DNA of 64,000 nt, from assembly GCF_003856975.1 (NCBI RefSeq), contig NZ_CP033107.1, forward strand, positions 2,852,001 through 2,916,000. Reading direction: 5' to 3'. Origin of the DNA: Plantibacter sp. PA-3-X8 (lineage in GTDB: Bacteria; Actinomycetota; Actinomycetes; Actinomycetales; Microbacteriaceae). Of the stretch, positions 32,757 to 41,966 are shown piece by piece. The number at the start of each line of letters is the position of its first letter. Position 1 is the first letter of the stretch. Below the pieces are notes generated by a model that was given only the letters and a program-made list of their open reading frames with translations, made no database searches and was not told the DNA's origin. The position numbers were made by a program, and so were the translations under genes.

Positions 32757-33604
32757 CGGTCGTCCTCTGCTGCTTGTGGCTGGATCTGGTCGTCGGCGGA
32801 GTCCTGCGACTCGGCTGCGGTGCCGTCGGGCTCGTCGTCCGAGTCCGAGTCCGCGTGGGCATCGGGTCGCGGCTGCTCCGAGGCCGGATCGACCGCTGCA
32901 GTCTGCGTTTCGAGCCACTCCAGGAGCTCCTGGAGGCGCTCGAGGGGGAGGAGCGTCTCCACGACCGACGCGATCCGGTGGCGGCGGGCGTCCCTGGTCC
33001 GCAGCAGGACCCGCGCGGTCAGCAGCTTGTCGATCGCGCGTTCGACGCGTCCGTCATCACGGGCGCGGTCGGTGGCGTGCTCGGGGCGGAAGCTCGCGAC
33101 GAAGCCGAGCAGCTCGTCGTGTTCGACGATCGCGGCTCGTGCGCCGTTGGCCAGTTCGGTCCGGAGACGCGTCCGCAGGTAGACGAGCAGGATCGTCTCC
33201 TCGCGGCTGTAGCTGGTGTCGTGCAGCAGGGTCGGGAAGGGACGCCGCCCGCTCTCCGAGCCCGCCTGACGCTTGAAGGCGACCTCGGCCGAGCGGTCCA
33301 CCTCGAGCTCCAGGAACAGCTCGTTGAGGCGGGACCGGAGCAGCGACTCGGACTCGAGGACCGTCCGCCACTCGGCCGGCTGGAGCGCGGGGCTGACGTA
33401 GCGGTGCTTCAGCAGAGCGACCAGCGCACGACGTTGAGCGGCGTCGAGGCGTCCCTCGTCCCCTTCGAAGAGGGCGAACGAGTCGTCGTCCGGGCCGGCG
33501 ACCGGCGCCTCGGCGGGTGCGAAGGCGTCGAGTCCGTCCGTCGTCAGGTCGTCCGACGTCGGGTCGGTCGTCGCCGTCGCGGTGGGATCCGTCTCGGAGG
33601 TCAT
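32753..33604 (-). CDS. jetB: Wadjet/MksE-type KITE subunit JetB (DUF4194)
   Basis: A 283-residue protein. The DUF4194 core spans about residues 50-225: [20 protein letters not shown], then [21 protein letters not shown], then [18 protein letters not shown] and the winged-helix-like [18 protein letters not shown]. It should dimerise on the kleisin JetA and contact JetC heads and DNA, as MksE does. Both the N-terminal ~45 and C-terminal ~50 residues are acidic and low complexity (SDSDDEPDG). It begins 1 nt after the jetA stop and overlaps jetC by ATGA, so the trio is stoichiometrically coupled. Confidence 0.88.
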   Translation of the reverse strand: MTSETDPTATATTDPTSDDLTTDGLDAFAPAEAPVAGPDDDSFALFEGDEGRLDAAQRRALVALLKHRYVSPALQPAEWRTVLESESLLRSRLNELFLELEVDRSAEVAFKRQAGSESGRRPFPTLLHDTSYSREETILLVYLRTRLRTELANGARAAIVEHDELLGFVASFRPEHATDRARDDGRVERAIDKLLTARVLLRTRDARRHRIASVVETLLPLERLQELLEWLETQTAAVDPASEQPRPDAHADSDSDDEPDGTAAESQDSADDQIQPQAAEDDR

Positions 33605-33605
33605 G

Positions 33606-35153
33606 TCATTCCGTTCCGCGCCCGGCCTGGTCGGCCGGAGCAGTGGTCGTGGTCGTCGTGGCCCGCGTCAGCGCTGCGACACCGGCCTCACCGAGCGGGA
33701 AGGCCGGGAGTTCGAACGCGGTGGTCGTCCCATCCGGACGGACCGTCTCGTAGCGACGGCGCGGTGCCTGCTCGTCATACGTGCCCAGCTGGGTCATGAG
33801 GTGGACGAGGCCGAACAGCTCCACCGGTCGTCGGAGTTCCGGATCGAGCCCGGAGAACGCCACATGGGCGTCCTCGGCACCGGAGGTCACCGCATCGAGG
33901 AGTCCGGCCCGGAGCTCGTCGAGGAGCGGGCCGCCCTGCGATCGGAGGGTGTCGAGCGACATCACCGCGCCGTCGGTCCGTTCGACGGCCGTCGCGATCG
34001 GCGGCGGAGCGACCTCGACGTCCGGATCGTAGAACCGCTCGCGCAGGTGCTCGATGTCGATGGTCTCCGGGAGGAGCGGCAGGTCGACGGTGGCGCGTGG
34101 TCCCGCGGTCCGCATCCAGATGCCGAGGCGCTGGTTCAGTGCTCGCAGGGTCGTGTCGAGTTCGCGGTCCTGCACGACGTCGTGATGCACGATGTGGTCG
34201 CGGAGCGTCGCGGTGAGCCGCCGACGCTGCGCGAGGACGTCGTCGATCCCCTGTCGGATGATCCCGACGGCACCCCGGAAGCCACGGAGCTCCGCGGGCC
34301 CGAGCCTGGCGGAGAAGGGGTGGTCGAGGATCGTGGAGAGGTCGCGCTTGAGGTCCTGGAGCAGATCGTCGTTGCGGAGGAGCTCGAAAGCGCCCTCGAA
34401 GGCCCGACCCTCGGCCGTCGCCGTCATCAGCTCGTCGGTGCGCCGGAGGTAGTCGTCGAGGATCTCGCCGATCGGACGGGTGTCGTTCCGGAAGTCCTCG
34501 ACGATCCGCCGGTGCATCGCGATGACCGACTCCTCGACCCGGCGGAAGTCGCTCGGGAGCTGGCGGATGAGGTCGGCGATGTTGGCGTAGCCGTCCTGCA
34601 TCCGGTCGTCGCTCGCCGCGACGACGGTGCCGCCGGCCGCCACCCGTTCGCGTTCCGCCTGGAGCTCGGCGAGCTGCGCGTCGATGCGACGCAGATGCTC
34701 GTCACGGTCCGGGTCGGCCTGCAGCGCCCATCGGCGCACGGAGTCGAGGATCATGGTCAGGCGCGACTCACTGATGAGGGCGCGGTCGTGTGCGAGGCCG
34801 TCGACGAGCGAGACCGCTTCGAGCGCGTGCGAGGTGAGCGAGTACTGCTCCTCGCCGTCGTCGGTGCTCGTCCGGACGAGCCACTGGTCGTGCACCCACT
34901 CCCGGCAAAGGGTCCGTCCGCCACCGCGTTCGTCGCCGCCCGCCGGGATCCGCGCACCGCGAGCCACGAGTTCGCCGAGGTACTCCTCGACCTGCAGATG
35001 GAAGCGGTCCGCTGCGACGAACTGGACGTCGCGGCCGAACGTGGTGCGGAAGATCGCCACGACAGCGGGTGCCGTCGGCCGGCTCAGGAGCCGGATCGCA
35101 GGACGCTCCAGCGCGTCCCGGACGCGGCCGAACTCTCCGTCGATCTCTCCCAC
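33606..35153 (-). CDS. jetA: Wadjet/MksF-type kleisin JetA (DUF3375)
   Basis: A 515-residue DUF3375 protein, the kleisin-like subunit bridging JetC heads. N-terminal family signature: [20 protein letters not shown], then [12 protein letters not shown] and [14 protein letters not shown] helical/coiled-coil middle follows ([18 protein letters not shown] and [22 protein letters not shown]). The C-terminal domain has [23 protein letters not shown] complementary to 35151-35153 is chosen since homology starts there and GAGGAG lies just before it; the open frame upstream is not conserved-looking. A GATAAT -10-like element occurs at the complement of 35209-35214. It is first gene of jetABC. Confidence 0.88.
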   Translation of the reverse strand: MGEIDGEFGRVRDALERPAIRLLSRPTAPAVVAIFRTTFGRDVQFVAADRFHLQVEEYLGELVARGARIPAGGDERGGGRTLCREWVHDQWLVRTSTDDGEEQYSLTSHALEAVSLVDGLAHDRALISESRLTMILDSVRRWALQADPDRDEHLRRIDAQLAELQAERERVAAGGTVVAASDDRMQDGYANIADLIRQLPSDFRRVEESVIAMHRRIVEDFRNDTRPIGEILDDYLRRTDELMTATAEGRAFEGAFELLRNDDLLQDLKRDLSTILDHPFSARLGPAELRGFRGAVGIIRQGIDDVLAQRRRLTATLRDHIVHHDVVQDRELDTTLRALNQRLGIWMRTAGPRATVDLPLLPETIDIEHLRERFYDPDVEVAPPPIATAVERTDGAVMSLDTLRSQGGPLLDELRAGLLDAVTSGAEDAHVAFSGLDPELRRPVELFGLVHLMTQLGTYDEQAPRRRYETVRPDGTTTAFELPAFPLGEAGVAALTRATTTTTTAPADQAGRGTE

Positions 35154-35398
35154 TGCACTCCTCGATCGTCCGGGCACACGAACACCCCGAGGCCACCGCA
35201 GCTGCCAGATTATCAGCGCACCGCACCCGTGGTGAGCCACGCCGGGCATCGACGGTCCCGATCCGCCCGGGCCCGGTCCGGCCGCTGTCAAGGTCCAGGG
35301 GCTGGCCGGGTGGTCCGGTTACGGTGAGGACATGGGAACAGAGCGATGCCCCGAGGTCCTGCGAGGAGACGGTTGAGCCGCGCGAACGGGGATCGTCG

Positions 35399-36082
35399 GT
35401 GATCCGTTCGACGCTGCGGACCCTCGGGTGGTGGGCGCGCGACTACACCTACGCACTCGTCTGGCAGGTCCGGGCCTTCGTCAGCCGCACCGACCCGCAC
35501 GACTTCCTGTCCGGCGACCGGTCACCGATCGTCGTCCTTCCGGGCGTCTACGAGACCTGGCGGTTCCTCGAGCCGCTCATCCGCCGACTCCACGACGACG
35601 GACACCCGGTACACGTGATCGACCCGCTCGGACGCAACGACCGCTCTGTCCCGGTGGCGGCACGACTCGTCGCCGACTACCTCGAGGCGAACGGGCTCGG
35701 CGACGTCGTCCTCCTCGCGCACAGCAAGGGCGGGCTCGTCGGCAAGTACGTCATGTCGCTCGGCGGCGGTGGAGCCCGGATCGCCGGGATGCTCGCCGTC
35801 GCGGCGCCGTTCGCCGGATCGCGGTACGCGAGGCTCATGCTCCTCCCGAGCCTGCGCATCTTCACCCCCGACGACCCGACGATCCTCGCGCTCTCCCGAG
35901 AGGCGACCGTCAATCCGCGGATCGTCTCGGTCTACGGGCGCTTCGATCCGCACATCCCGGGCGGCAGTCGACTCGACGGCGCCAAGAACGTGGAACTCGA
36001 CACCGGCGGACACTTCCGGATCCTCGCCCACCCGCGGGTGTTCGCTGAGGCACAGCTGCTGGCGGATGGGCGAGACGCATGA
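35399..36082 (+). CDS. Alpha/beta hydrolase, PGAP1/triacylglycerol-lipase-like
   Basis: A 227-residue alpha/beta hydrolase. The oxyanion region is PIVVLPGVYETWRFLEPLIRRL, the serine nucleophile lies in VVLLAHSKGGLVGKYVM, followed by AVAAPFAGSRYARLM, and a late histidine in DTGGHFRILAHPRVF. It resembles the esterases that de-acylate surface lipids or glycans. GTG 35399 is the likely start, though an earlier start in the long upstream open frame cannot be excluded. It overlaps the GT2-TupA gene by ATGA and leads the plus-strand glycan operon. An early hydrophobic segment (RTLGWWARDYTYALVWQVRAFV) may bind membrane. Confidence 0.78.
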   Translation: MIRSTLRTLGWWARDYTYALVWQVRAFVSRTDPHDFLSGDRSPIVVLPGVYETWRFLEPLIRRLHDDGHPVHVIDPLGRNDRSVPVAARLVADYLEANGLGDVVLLAHSKGGLVGKYVMSLGGGGARIAGMLAVAAPFAGSRYARLMLLPSLRIFTPDDPTILALSREATVNPRIVSVYGRFDPHIPGGSRLDGAKNVELDTGGHFRILAHPRVFAEAQLLADGRDA

Positions 36083-37767
36083 CGGTCGAGACGCTCGAGA
36101 CCGCGGCCTACCCGCTCGTGACCGTGGACGTGGTCGTTCCGGTGAAGGACGACGCCGCGCTCCTGCGCCGCTGTCTGCGCTCACTGCGCGCGCAGCACAC
36201 CGGACCCGCATCGATCATCGTCGTCGACAACGGCAGCCGCGATCGCGCCGAGGTCGAGGCCATCGCGGAGCGGTACGACGCGGTCCTCATCGATGAGCCG
36301 ATGCCCGGCATCCCCGCGGCGAACGCAGCCGGCTTCGACCACGCGACCGCGACGGTCGTGGCGAGACTCGACGCGGACTGCGTGCCGCCACCGGACTGGG
36401 TGACCAGGATCACCGAGGCGTTCGCGACCGATCCGGAGCTTGCGGCACTCACCGGGCCCGCCGTCTTCATCGACGGTCCGCGCCTGCTCCGTGCACCGCT
36501 CGCCGGCCTCTACCTCGGGGCGTACCGGCTCTTCGTCGGAGCCGCCCTCGCCCAGGTCCCGATCTTCGGGTCCAACTGTGCGATCCGGCGCGCGACGTGG
36601 GACCAGATCGCCGAGACGGTGCACCGCGAGGATGCGGAGCTGCACGACGATCTGGACGTGTCGACACACCTGGGTCTCCACCGACGCGTGCGCTACGACC
36701 GGTCGCTCGGGATGGGGATCTCGATGCGCCCGTTCACCGATGCCGGTTCGCTCGCCCTCCGGATGCGTCGGGGCTGGACCACCTTGCGTGTGCACTGGCC
36801 CGAGGAGCTGCCCGCCGTCCGATGGTTCCATCGCAGCCGCCGCCTGCGCGCCGTCCTCCCCGATGCGACGAGCGCGCCGCGGACAGTGCCCTGGCGAGAG
36901 CGGAGCCGGCTGGTACGCGCCGTCCGGCTCTGGCGGACGCGCCGACCGGCGACGTTCCGGGAGAAGGTCCGGTACAAGATGCTCCGCGACCGTCGTCCGC
37001 TGATCGTCACCTTTGCGGACAAGGCCGCCGTACGAAATCTCGTCGCTTCGCGCATCGGCCAGCACGTCCTCCCGCGCGTGTACGGGATCCTCGACGATCC
37101 GCGTGAGTTGCGGGACCTGGAGCTCCCGGGGTCCTACGTCGTCAAGCCGACTCACGGCAGCGGGGCGGCGATCGTCGTCTCGTCGTCCGCCCGCCCCGAC
37201 GCCCGTCTGCCGACCGACGCGGGGAGCTGGGAGTACCGGCATGTCCGACCGGAGACGGTTGATCGCGATCGACTCGTCGAACTCGCGAGCGGCTGGGTGT
37301 CTCAGTTGTACGGTCAGGGACCGAACCGCGAGTGGGTGTACGGACGGGTGCCGCGCAGGATCATCGTCGAGGAACTGCTGGAGGGACCGGACGGCGGGAT
37401 CCCCGACGACCTCAAGTTCTTCGTCTTCCACGGGCGCTGCCGGTACATCCAGCTCGACGCCGGCAGGTTCGGACGCCGGACCCAGGACTTCTTCCTCCCG
37501 GATTGGCGGCACCTGCCACTCAGCGGTGGGCCCGCGTGGGCCGACCCGGAACCGTCGGCGCCCGAACGGCTCGACGAGATGATCGACCTGGCCGAGCGCC
37601 TGGCCGCTGGCACCGACTTCGTCCGCGTGGACCTGTACGACCTCGGCGACCGCATCGTGTTCGGCGAGCTGACGAGCTACCCCGCCGGTGGCGAGAGTCC
37701 GTTCGACCCGGAGCGGTACAACGCGGAGTTCGGTTCCTGGTGGACGGTGCCGAGGCGATACCGGTGA
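36079..37767 (+). CDS. GT2 glycosyltransferase fused to a TupA-like ATP-grasp ligase
   Basis: A 562-residue two-domain protein. Residues ~12-240 are a family 2 glycosyltransferase: VDVVVPVKDDAALLRRCLRS, VVDNGSRDRAEV, the metal-binding RLDADCVPP (D98/D100), and FGSNCAIRRATWDQI. A basic linker follows. Residues ~295-560 match the TupA ATP-grasp family: REKVRYKMLRDRRPLIVTFADK, then SYVVKPTHGSGAAIVVSS and LKFFVFHGRCRYIQLD, ending DFVRVDLYDLGDRIVFGELT. TupA-type ligases add amino acids to uronic-acid polymers. The fusion suggests one polypeptide adds a sugar and an amino acid to a wall glycan. Coupled at both ends by 4-nt overlaps. Activity is inferred from folds. Confidence 0.82.
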   Translation: MTVETLETAAYPLVTVDVVVPVKDDAALLRRCLRSLRAQHTGPASIIVVDNGSRDRAEVEAIAERYDAVLIDEPMPGIPAANAAGFDHATATVVARLDADCVPPPDWVTRITEAFATDPELAALTGPAVFIDGPRLLRAPLAGLYLGAYRLFVGAALAQVPIFGSNCAIRRATWDQIAETVHREDAELHDDLDVSTHLGLHRRVRYDRSLGMGISMRPFTDAGSLALRMRRGWTTLRVHWPEELPAVRWFHRSRRLRAVLPDATSAPRTVPWRERSRLVRAVRLWRTRRPATFREKVRYKMLRDRRPLIVTFADKAAVRNLVASRIGQHVLPRVYGILDDPRELRDLELPGSYVVKPTHGSGAAIVVSSSARPDARLPTDAGSWEYRHVRPETVDRDRLVELASGWVSQLYGQGPNREWVYGRVPRRIIVEELLEGPDGGIPDDLKFFVFHGRCRYIQLDAGRFGRRTQDFFLPDWRHLPLSGGPAWADPEPSAPERLDEMIDLAERLAAGTDFVRVDLYDLGDRIVFGELTSYPAGGESPFDPERYNAEFGSWWTVPRRYR

Positions 37768-38984
37768 GTGACGTCCCGCGTGGTCCACGACGGCAGCGCT
37801 GGCTCGTGGCCGCGACCGAGTATGCGGGGCTCACGAGCTACACGGGCGGGATCGGACGGCACTACGCCGCGCTCCTTCCCGCCCTCGTCCGCTCGGGAGT
37901 CGAGATCGACCTCGTCGTGTGCTCGGACGACGAGCTGCCCGTCGGCGCGGACATCGACGGCGTCCGTCTCATCGACGCCGTACGGCACGGCAGTCGATCA
38001 CCACGCGTCCTCAGGATGCTCCTCGGCGCCCGAACCGTCCGCCGGGTGTTCCGACGCGGTTCGTACGATCGGATCTTCCTGCCCGAGTGGAGCGCCCTCG
38101 GATCGGCGCTGCCGCGTTCGACGCCCCTCGTGACGAACCTCGCCACGAGCATTCGTCTCTCCAACCTCGTCTCGGGACTCCGCCTCAGTGACCTGCCGGT
38201 CGCAGGGCGCATCGCGGTGATCGTCCAGGACGCGCTCGAGACCCGACAGATCCGACGGTCTGCTGCGCTCGTCGCGATCTCGACCGCGATGCTCGCGCGC
38301 ACGAAGGACCTGCTCGGCGCCCTGCCGCCGGCCGCCGTCGTGCGCAACTGCATCGACGTCGACGCCGTCCGCGTTGCCGCGTCGACCGCCGGGCTGCCGG
38401 CTCAGTGGCCGACCGGGGCGGAACCGGTCGTGCTCTTCCTCGGCCGGCTCGAGCGGCGGAAGGGTGTCGTGGAGGCGTTTCAGGCCTTCGCGTTGCTCGT
38501 CCGGCAGAAGCCCGATGCCCGACTCGTCCTCGCCGGTTCCAGCGGTGACCGGCGGTTCGAACCGGACCTGACGGCGCTGCTGTCCATCCTGCCCGAGTCG
38601 GTACGGGACCGGGTCGTGTGGCTCGGGCATGTGGCGGGAGCGGAGCTCTATCGGGCCGTCGGAGCTGCGACGGTGGTCATGTGCCCCTCGCGCTGGGAGG
38701 GGTTCGGCAACGTCGCGCTCGAGGTGAAGACGATCGGGACCCCGCTGGTCGTCACCACCGAGAGCGGGTACGACGACTTCTGCACGGACGGCGTCGACTG
38801 TCTCATGGTGCCGCCGGGAGACCACGGAGCCCTCACGGGAGCACTACGAGAGGTGCTGGACGCCCCGTCGGACGCCCTGACGCGGGCCGCGACCGCACGT
38901 GCGTCCGTCGATCGTTACGCGCCGGAGCCTGTCGCCGCGGCGCTGGTGGCCGCAGTCGACGGACTGCTCGGGCCGGTCGGCTGA
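37764..38984 (+). CDS. Family 4 glycosyltransferase
   Basis: A 406-residue GT-B glycosyltransferase. The N-terminal Rossmann domain starts WLVAATEYAGLTSYTGGIGRHYAALLPAL, the acceptor glycine loop. The donor domain has VVLFLGRLERRKGVVEAFQAF and the nucleotide-sugar motif CPSRWEGFGNVALEVKTIGTPLV (the E-x7-E region). The acceptor and sugar are unknown. GTG 37764 overlaps the preceding stop by GTGA. The 3' end runs 70 bp into the antisense 3' end of the minus-strand GT2 gene. Confidence 0.85.
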   Translation: MSDVPRGPRRQRWLVAATEYAGLTSYTGGIGRHYAALLPALVRSGVEIDLVVCSDDELPVGADIDGVRLIDAVRHGSRSPRVLRMLLGARTVRRVFRRGSYDRIFLPEWSALGSALPRSTPLVTNLATSIRLSNLVSGLRLSDLPVAGRIAVIVQDALETRQIRRSAALVAISTAMLARTKDLLGALPPAAVVRNCIDVDAVRVAASTAGLPAQWPTGAEPVVLFLGRLERRKGVVEAFQAFALLVRQKPDARLVLAGSSGDRRFEPDLTALLSILPESVRDRVVWLGHVAGAELYRAVGAATVVMCPSRWEGFGNVALEVKTIGTPLVVTTESGYDDFCTDGVDCLMVPPGDHGALTGALREVLDAPSDALTRAATARASVDRYAPEPVAAALVAAVDGLLGPVG

Positions 38985-39796
38985 ACCCGGACCCAGTCGT
39001 CGCCGATCCGTCGGACTGCACCAGCCTGAGCGAACGCCTCCAGCCAACCGGTCATCGGCCAGGTTCCCCACCGGTCGGCGAACCGCGCGCCGTTCCGGAG
39101 GATGTCGTCGAAGTGCTGCCAGGGCGGGCGCTGCGTCTCGTGGTGCTGGTGGTAGGCGTGCGCGCCTCCGACCCACACGAGGGGTGTCCGCGACGCGCTC
39201 AGGGTGAACGCGAAGTCGGTGTCCTCTCCGCCGTACCCTTCGTACCCCTCGTCGAAGCCTCCGCTCCGGGACCAGGTCGACGCACTCGTCGCGAAGGACA
39301 ACGACCAGAACAGCGGGTACTCGTCCTCGGAGGCGACGCGCTCCGCGCCGTCGTCCGGGTTCGGTCTCGCCGCATGCGGTGCCGTCGCCGCCGCCAATGC
39401 GCGGCGGTCGGTGACGTCCACGCCTGGCTGCAGGTAGGTCACCGGGCCGCAGAGGACGGCGCCCGGGTGGCGATCGGACGCCTCACGGTATCGGTCGAGC
39501 AGGGCCGGCCCGGGGACGCAGTCCGCGTCGAGGAACACGATGAGGTCTGCACCACGGTCGATGGCGAGCGCTGCACCGGCGTTCCGGCCTGCCGCGAGAC
39601 GGAGTCCGTCGGACCCCGGTGGAAGGTGGACCGTCAGCTCCGCGTCGAGGGTCGGGGGTGCGTCGTCGCCGATCCACACGACGAGTCGCTCCACCGCGTC
39701 GCCCGAGGTCGGTATGGACGCCCCGACGGCCTCGAGCTGCCGTTCGAGGTGTCCGAGTCGGGGGCGAGAGCACAGGGTCACGACAGACGTCCTCAT
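38915..39796 (-). CDS. Family 2 glycosyltransferase (galactosyltransferase-like)
   Basis: A 293-residue GT-A enzyme. The DxD motif is in LIVFLDADCVPGPALLDRY. The C-terminal galactosyltransferase-type motif is GGFDEGYEGYGGEDTDFAF, with the catalytic Asp/Glu pair, and HAYHQHHETQRPPWQHF follows. The last ~20 residues are Ser/Thr/Ala-rich and encoded in the 70-bp overlap with the opposite-strand GT4 gene. ATG (complement of 39794-39796) overlaps the upstream stop. Last gene of the four-gene minus-strand operon. Confidence 0.83.
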   Translation of the reverse strand: MRTSVVTLCSRPRLGHLERQLEAVGASIPTSGDAVERLVVWIGDDAPPTLDAELTVHLPPGSDGLRLAAGRNAGAALAIDRGADLIVFLDADCVPGPALLDRYREASDRHPGAVLCGPVTYLQPGVDVTDRRALAAATAPHAARPNPDDGAERVASEDEYPLFWSLSFATSASTWSRSGGFDEGYEGYGGEDTDFAFTLSASRTPLVWVGGAHAYHQHHETQRPPWQHFDDILRNGARFADRWGTWPMTGWLEAFAQAGAVRRIGDDWVRVQPTGPSSPSTAATSAAATGSGA

Positions 39797-40827
39797 CGCC
39801 CACCCCCTGCAGGATCGCCGGCCGCGACCGCTTCGATAGCCTCCGCTGCTCGTCGGGCGGCACCCGCAACCTGCCAACGAGACCAGTCGGGCCGGAGCTC
39901 CGAGGCCCGGTCGAGGATGCCCTTCCAGTCTGTGGCGTCTGGCCAGGACGACCGCACGACCGCCAGCTCGTTCGCCTCGAGTGCACGTGCGGTGGACACC
40001 TGCTCGTCGAAGGGGCGTTCCTGCGGGACCACGACCGCCGTGACGCCAGCCGCAGCGAGATCGGCGATCGCGTTCTGACCGGCCCATGACACCACCACCT
40101 CCGCCCGGCAGAGCGCGTCCCACGGGTCGTCGGTCCAGACGGACCCGGCACCGGCGCCGAGCGAGGTCCAGTCGCGACCGCTGGCGTGGGCGGCCTCCTC
40201 CACGGCTTCCTGCGACACCGAGGAGCCGCCGGCCCCGGCGAGGAGGAGCACCCCGCTGCGCCCGGCTTCGACGGCAGTCCGCTCGCGACCCTCGAAGCGA
40301 CTGATACCGCCGGTGTACACCACCTTGTCCCGTACGGGATGGAGGTGCTCCAGCTGCAGCACACCGTGAGGCCATGGGGCGATGATCGTCGACGCCGCGC
40401 GGAAGGCGAGCGCGTGCGGTTCGTCGTCGCGGTGGCCCGGCTGTGCCATGACGACGGTGGGGACGCCGAGCAGGCGTGCGAGGAGCACCACCTCGACGGA
40501 GACGTCCACCACCATCGCGTCCATCTGCTGCTGCGCGAGGGCGGCGGCGATGGTCGCAAGACGAGCACGGTGACCGGCGTGACCGAGCGGCGCCCAGTGC
40601 AGCAGCCCCTCCGCGGTCGGATCGCAGTCGTCCGGGGGAGACGCACCTTCCGGCACGTCGTCATCCCGGTCGAGCACCACCCAGGAACAGTTCGAGGGGA
40701 GTCCCATCGGCGCCGGGAACGAGCTGAAGCAGACGATGTCGGCGTCGAGGTGGGGTGCGACGGCGAGCAGACGCGTCACGTGCCCCCGTCCGTGGTGATG
40801 CACGTACCAACCGATGCGGGGCCTCAC
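39793..40827 (-). CDS. MurG/GT28-like glycosyltransferase
   Basis: A 344-residue GT-B protein. It begins with IGWYVHHHGRGHVTRLLAVAPHL, the glycine/histidine loop of UDP-glycosyltransferases. The donor domain holds RSGVLLLAGAGGSSVSQE and the MurG-like EVVVSWAGQNAIADLAAAGVTAVVVPQERPFDEQ. It is not MurG itself, since it is embedded in a glycan cluster and lacks the dcw neighbourhood. GTG (complement of 40825-40827) overlaps the upstream stop as GTGA. Confidence 0.8.
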   Translation of the reverse strand: MRPRIGWYVHHHGRGHVTRLLAVAPHLDADIVCFSSFPAPMGLPSNCSWVVLDRDDDVPEGASPPDDCDPTAEGLLHWAPLGHAGHRARLATIAAALAQQQMDAMVVDVSVEVVLLARLLGVPTVVMAQPGHRDDEPHALAFRAASTIIAPWPHGVLQLEHLHPVRDKVVYTGGISRFEGRERTAVEAGRSGVLLLAGAGGSSVSQEAVEEAAHASGRDWTSLGAGAGSVWTDDPWDALCRAEVVVSWAGQNAIADLAAAGVTAVVVPQERPFDEQVSTARALEANELAVVRSSWPDATDWKGILDRASELRPDWSRWQVAGAARRAAEAIEAVAAGDPAGGGR

Positions 40828-41966
40828 GAGCTGAACTCGTCGACGCGACCGGAACCGAGCACGGGCGAGTCGCCGAGGAGCGCGGCGAAGTGCTCCTCGA
40901 GCCGGCCCACCCTGGCGTCGAGCGAGAACCGCGCGAGGGCGGATGCCCGGATCGAGGCGCGGAACCCCCGGTCGAGCTCCGACTGCCGGATCAACCCGTC
41001 CACTCGGTCCGCCATGGCCGCCAGGTCTCCTGGTGCGACGACCTGCATACCGACGCTCGCCTGGGCGATCTCGGGCACGCCGCCGACGGCGAAGCTGACC
41101 ACCGGGGTCCCGGTCATCAGCGCCTCCGGTGCGACGAGACCGAACGGCTCGGCCCATGCCGGCGTCGAGACCGCTGCCGCGCTCCGCCCCACGAGCGTGG
41201 CGAGTCGCGTCGGGTCGAGCGGCCCGACATGTCGGACGTCACGTCCCAGCAGCGGCGACAGCACGCGCTCGGCGTACACCGGATCGCCCACGCGACCGGC
41301 GATGACGAGCCGTCGCCCCAGTCGACGGGCGACGTCGACCGCGAGGTGCGGAGCCTTCTCCGCGACGACCCGTCCGAACCACACGAGGTCGTCACCGCCT
41401 CGGCCTGCCCGCCAGGCATCCGGATCGATGCCGTTCAGGAGCACCTCGGACTCGACACCGGCCGTCGCCCAGGTGCGCTTCGTGAACTCGCTCACCGCCA
41501 GGAACCGGCTGCCGTCGGAACCGGCCCGGTTCGCGGCAGCGGCGACGGCCTCGTCGACCGGCGTGTGCAGGGTGGTGATCATGGGGACGCCCAGCTCAGG
41601 TGCCAGTTCCACCGGGAGCGCGTCCAGGCAGTGGTTGGACACGACGTCGTACCGCCCTGGCCGAGCGGCGATCGCCTCGAGCGCGCGGCGCAATGCCGGG
41701 ACGGATCGGGTCAGGTGACCGGGGGGATACCGCTCGTCGTCGGGGGAGGACCAGCGCGGCCACCGCAACTCCGGCAGTTCGAAGACGCTGCCGCGCTCGA
41801 CGAAGTCAGACCCCCGGACGCCGATGAACGTCACCTCGTGACCTCGTGCGCGCAGTGCGTTGACCTCCGACCACACGGCGGATTCGAGCCCGCCGGCGTG
41901 CGGGCGACGGATGGGGAAGCGCAGCGGGGCGATGACGACGACGCGCAGTCGTGGACCGGCCGTCAC
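40824..41966 (-). CDS. Family 4 glycosyltransferase
   Basis: A 380-residue GT-B protein. VVVIAPLRFPIRRPHAGGLESAVWSEV is the acceptor-binding start, VSNHCLDALPVELAPELGVPMITTLHTP is the mid Rossmann, and donor-domain motifs are LVWFGRVVAEKAPHLAVDVAR and TPAWAEPFGLVAPEALMTGTPVV, carrying the E-x7-E signature. This subgroup is close to actinobacterial GT4 with an avidocin/PimB-like fold; substrate unknown. GTG complementary to 41964-41966 overlaps the preceding stop by 4 nt. The long upstream continuation of the frame is antisense-like and Arg-rich, so was excluded. Confidence 0.85.
   Translation of the reverse strand: MTAGPRLRVVVIAPLRFPIRRPHAGGLESAVWSEVNALRARGHEVTFIGVRGSDFVERGSVFELPELRWPRWSSPDDERYPPGHLTRSVPALRRALEAIAARPGRYDVVSNHCLDALPVELAPELGVPMITTLHTPVDEAVAAAANRAGSDGSRFLAVSEFTKRTWATAGVESEVLLNGIDPDAWRAGRGGDDLVWFGRVVAEKAPHLAVDVARRLGRRLVIAGRVGDPVYAERVLSPLLGRDVRHVGPLDPTRLATLVGRSAAAVSTPAWAEPFGLVAPEALMTGTPVVSFAVGGVPEIAQASVGMQVVAPGDLAAMADRVDGLIRQSELDRGFRASIRASALARFSLDARVGRLEEHFAALLGDSPVLGSGRVDEFSS

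Noticed and set aside
31170..33182. A 670-codon frame antisense to jetC and jetB
   Set aside because: Shadow of genes with clear SMC-like motifs; no independent start signal.
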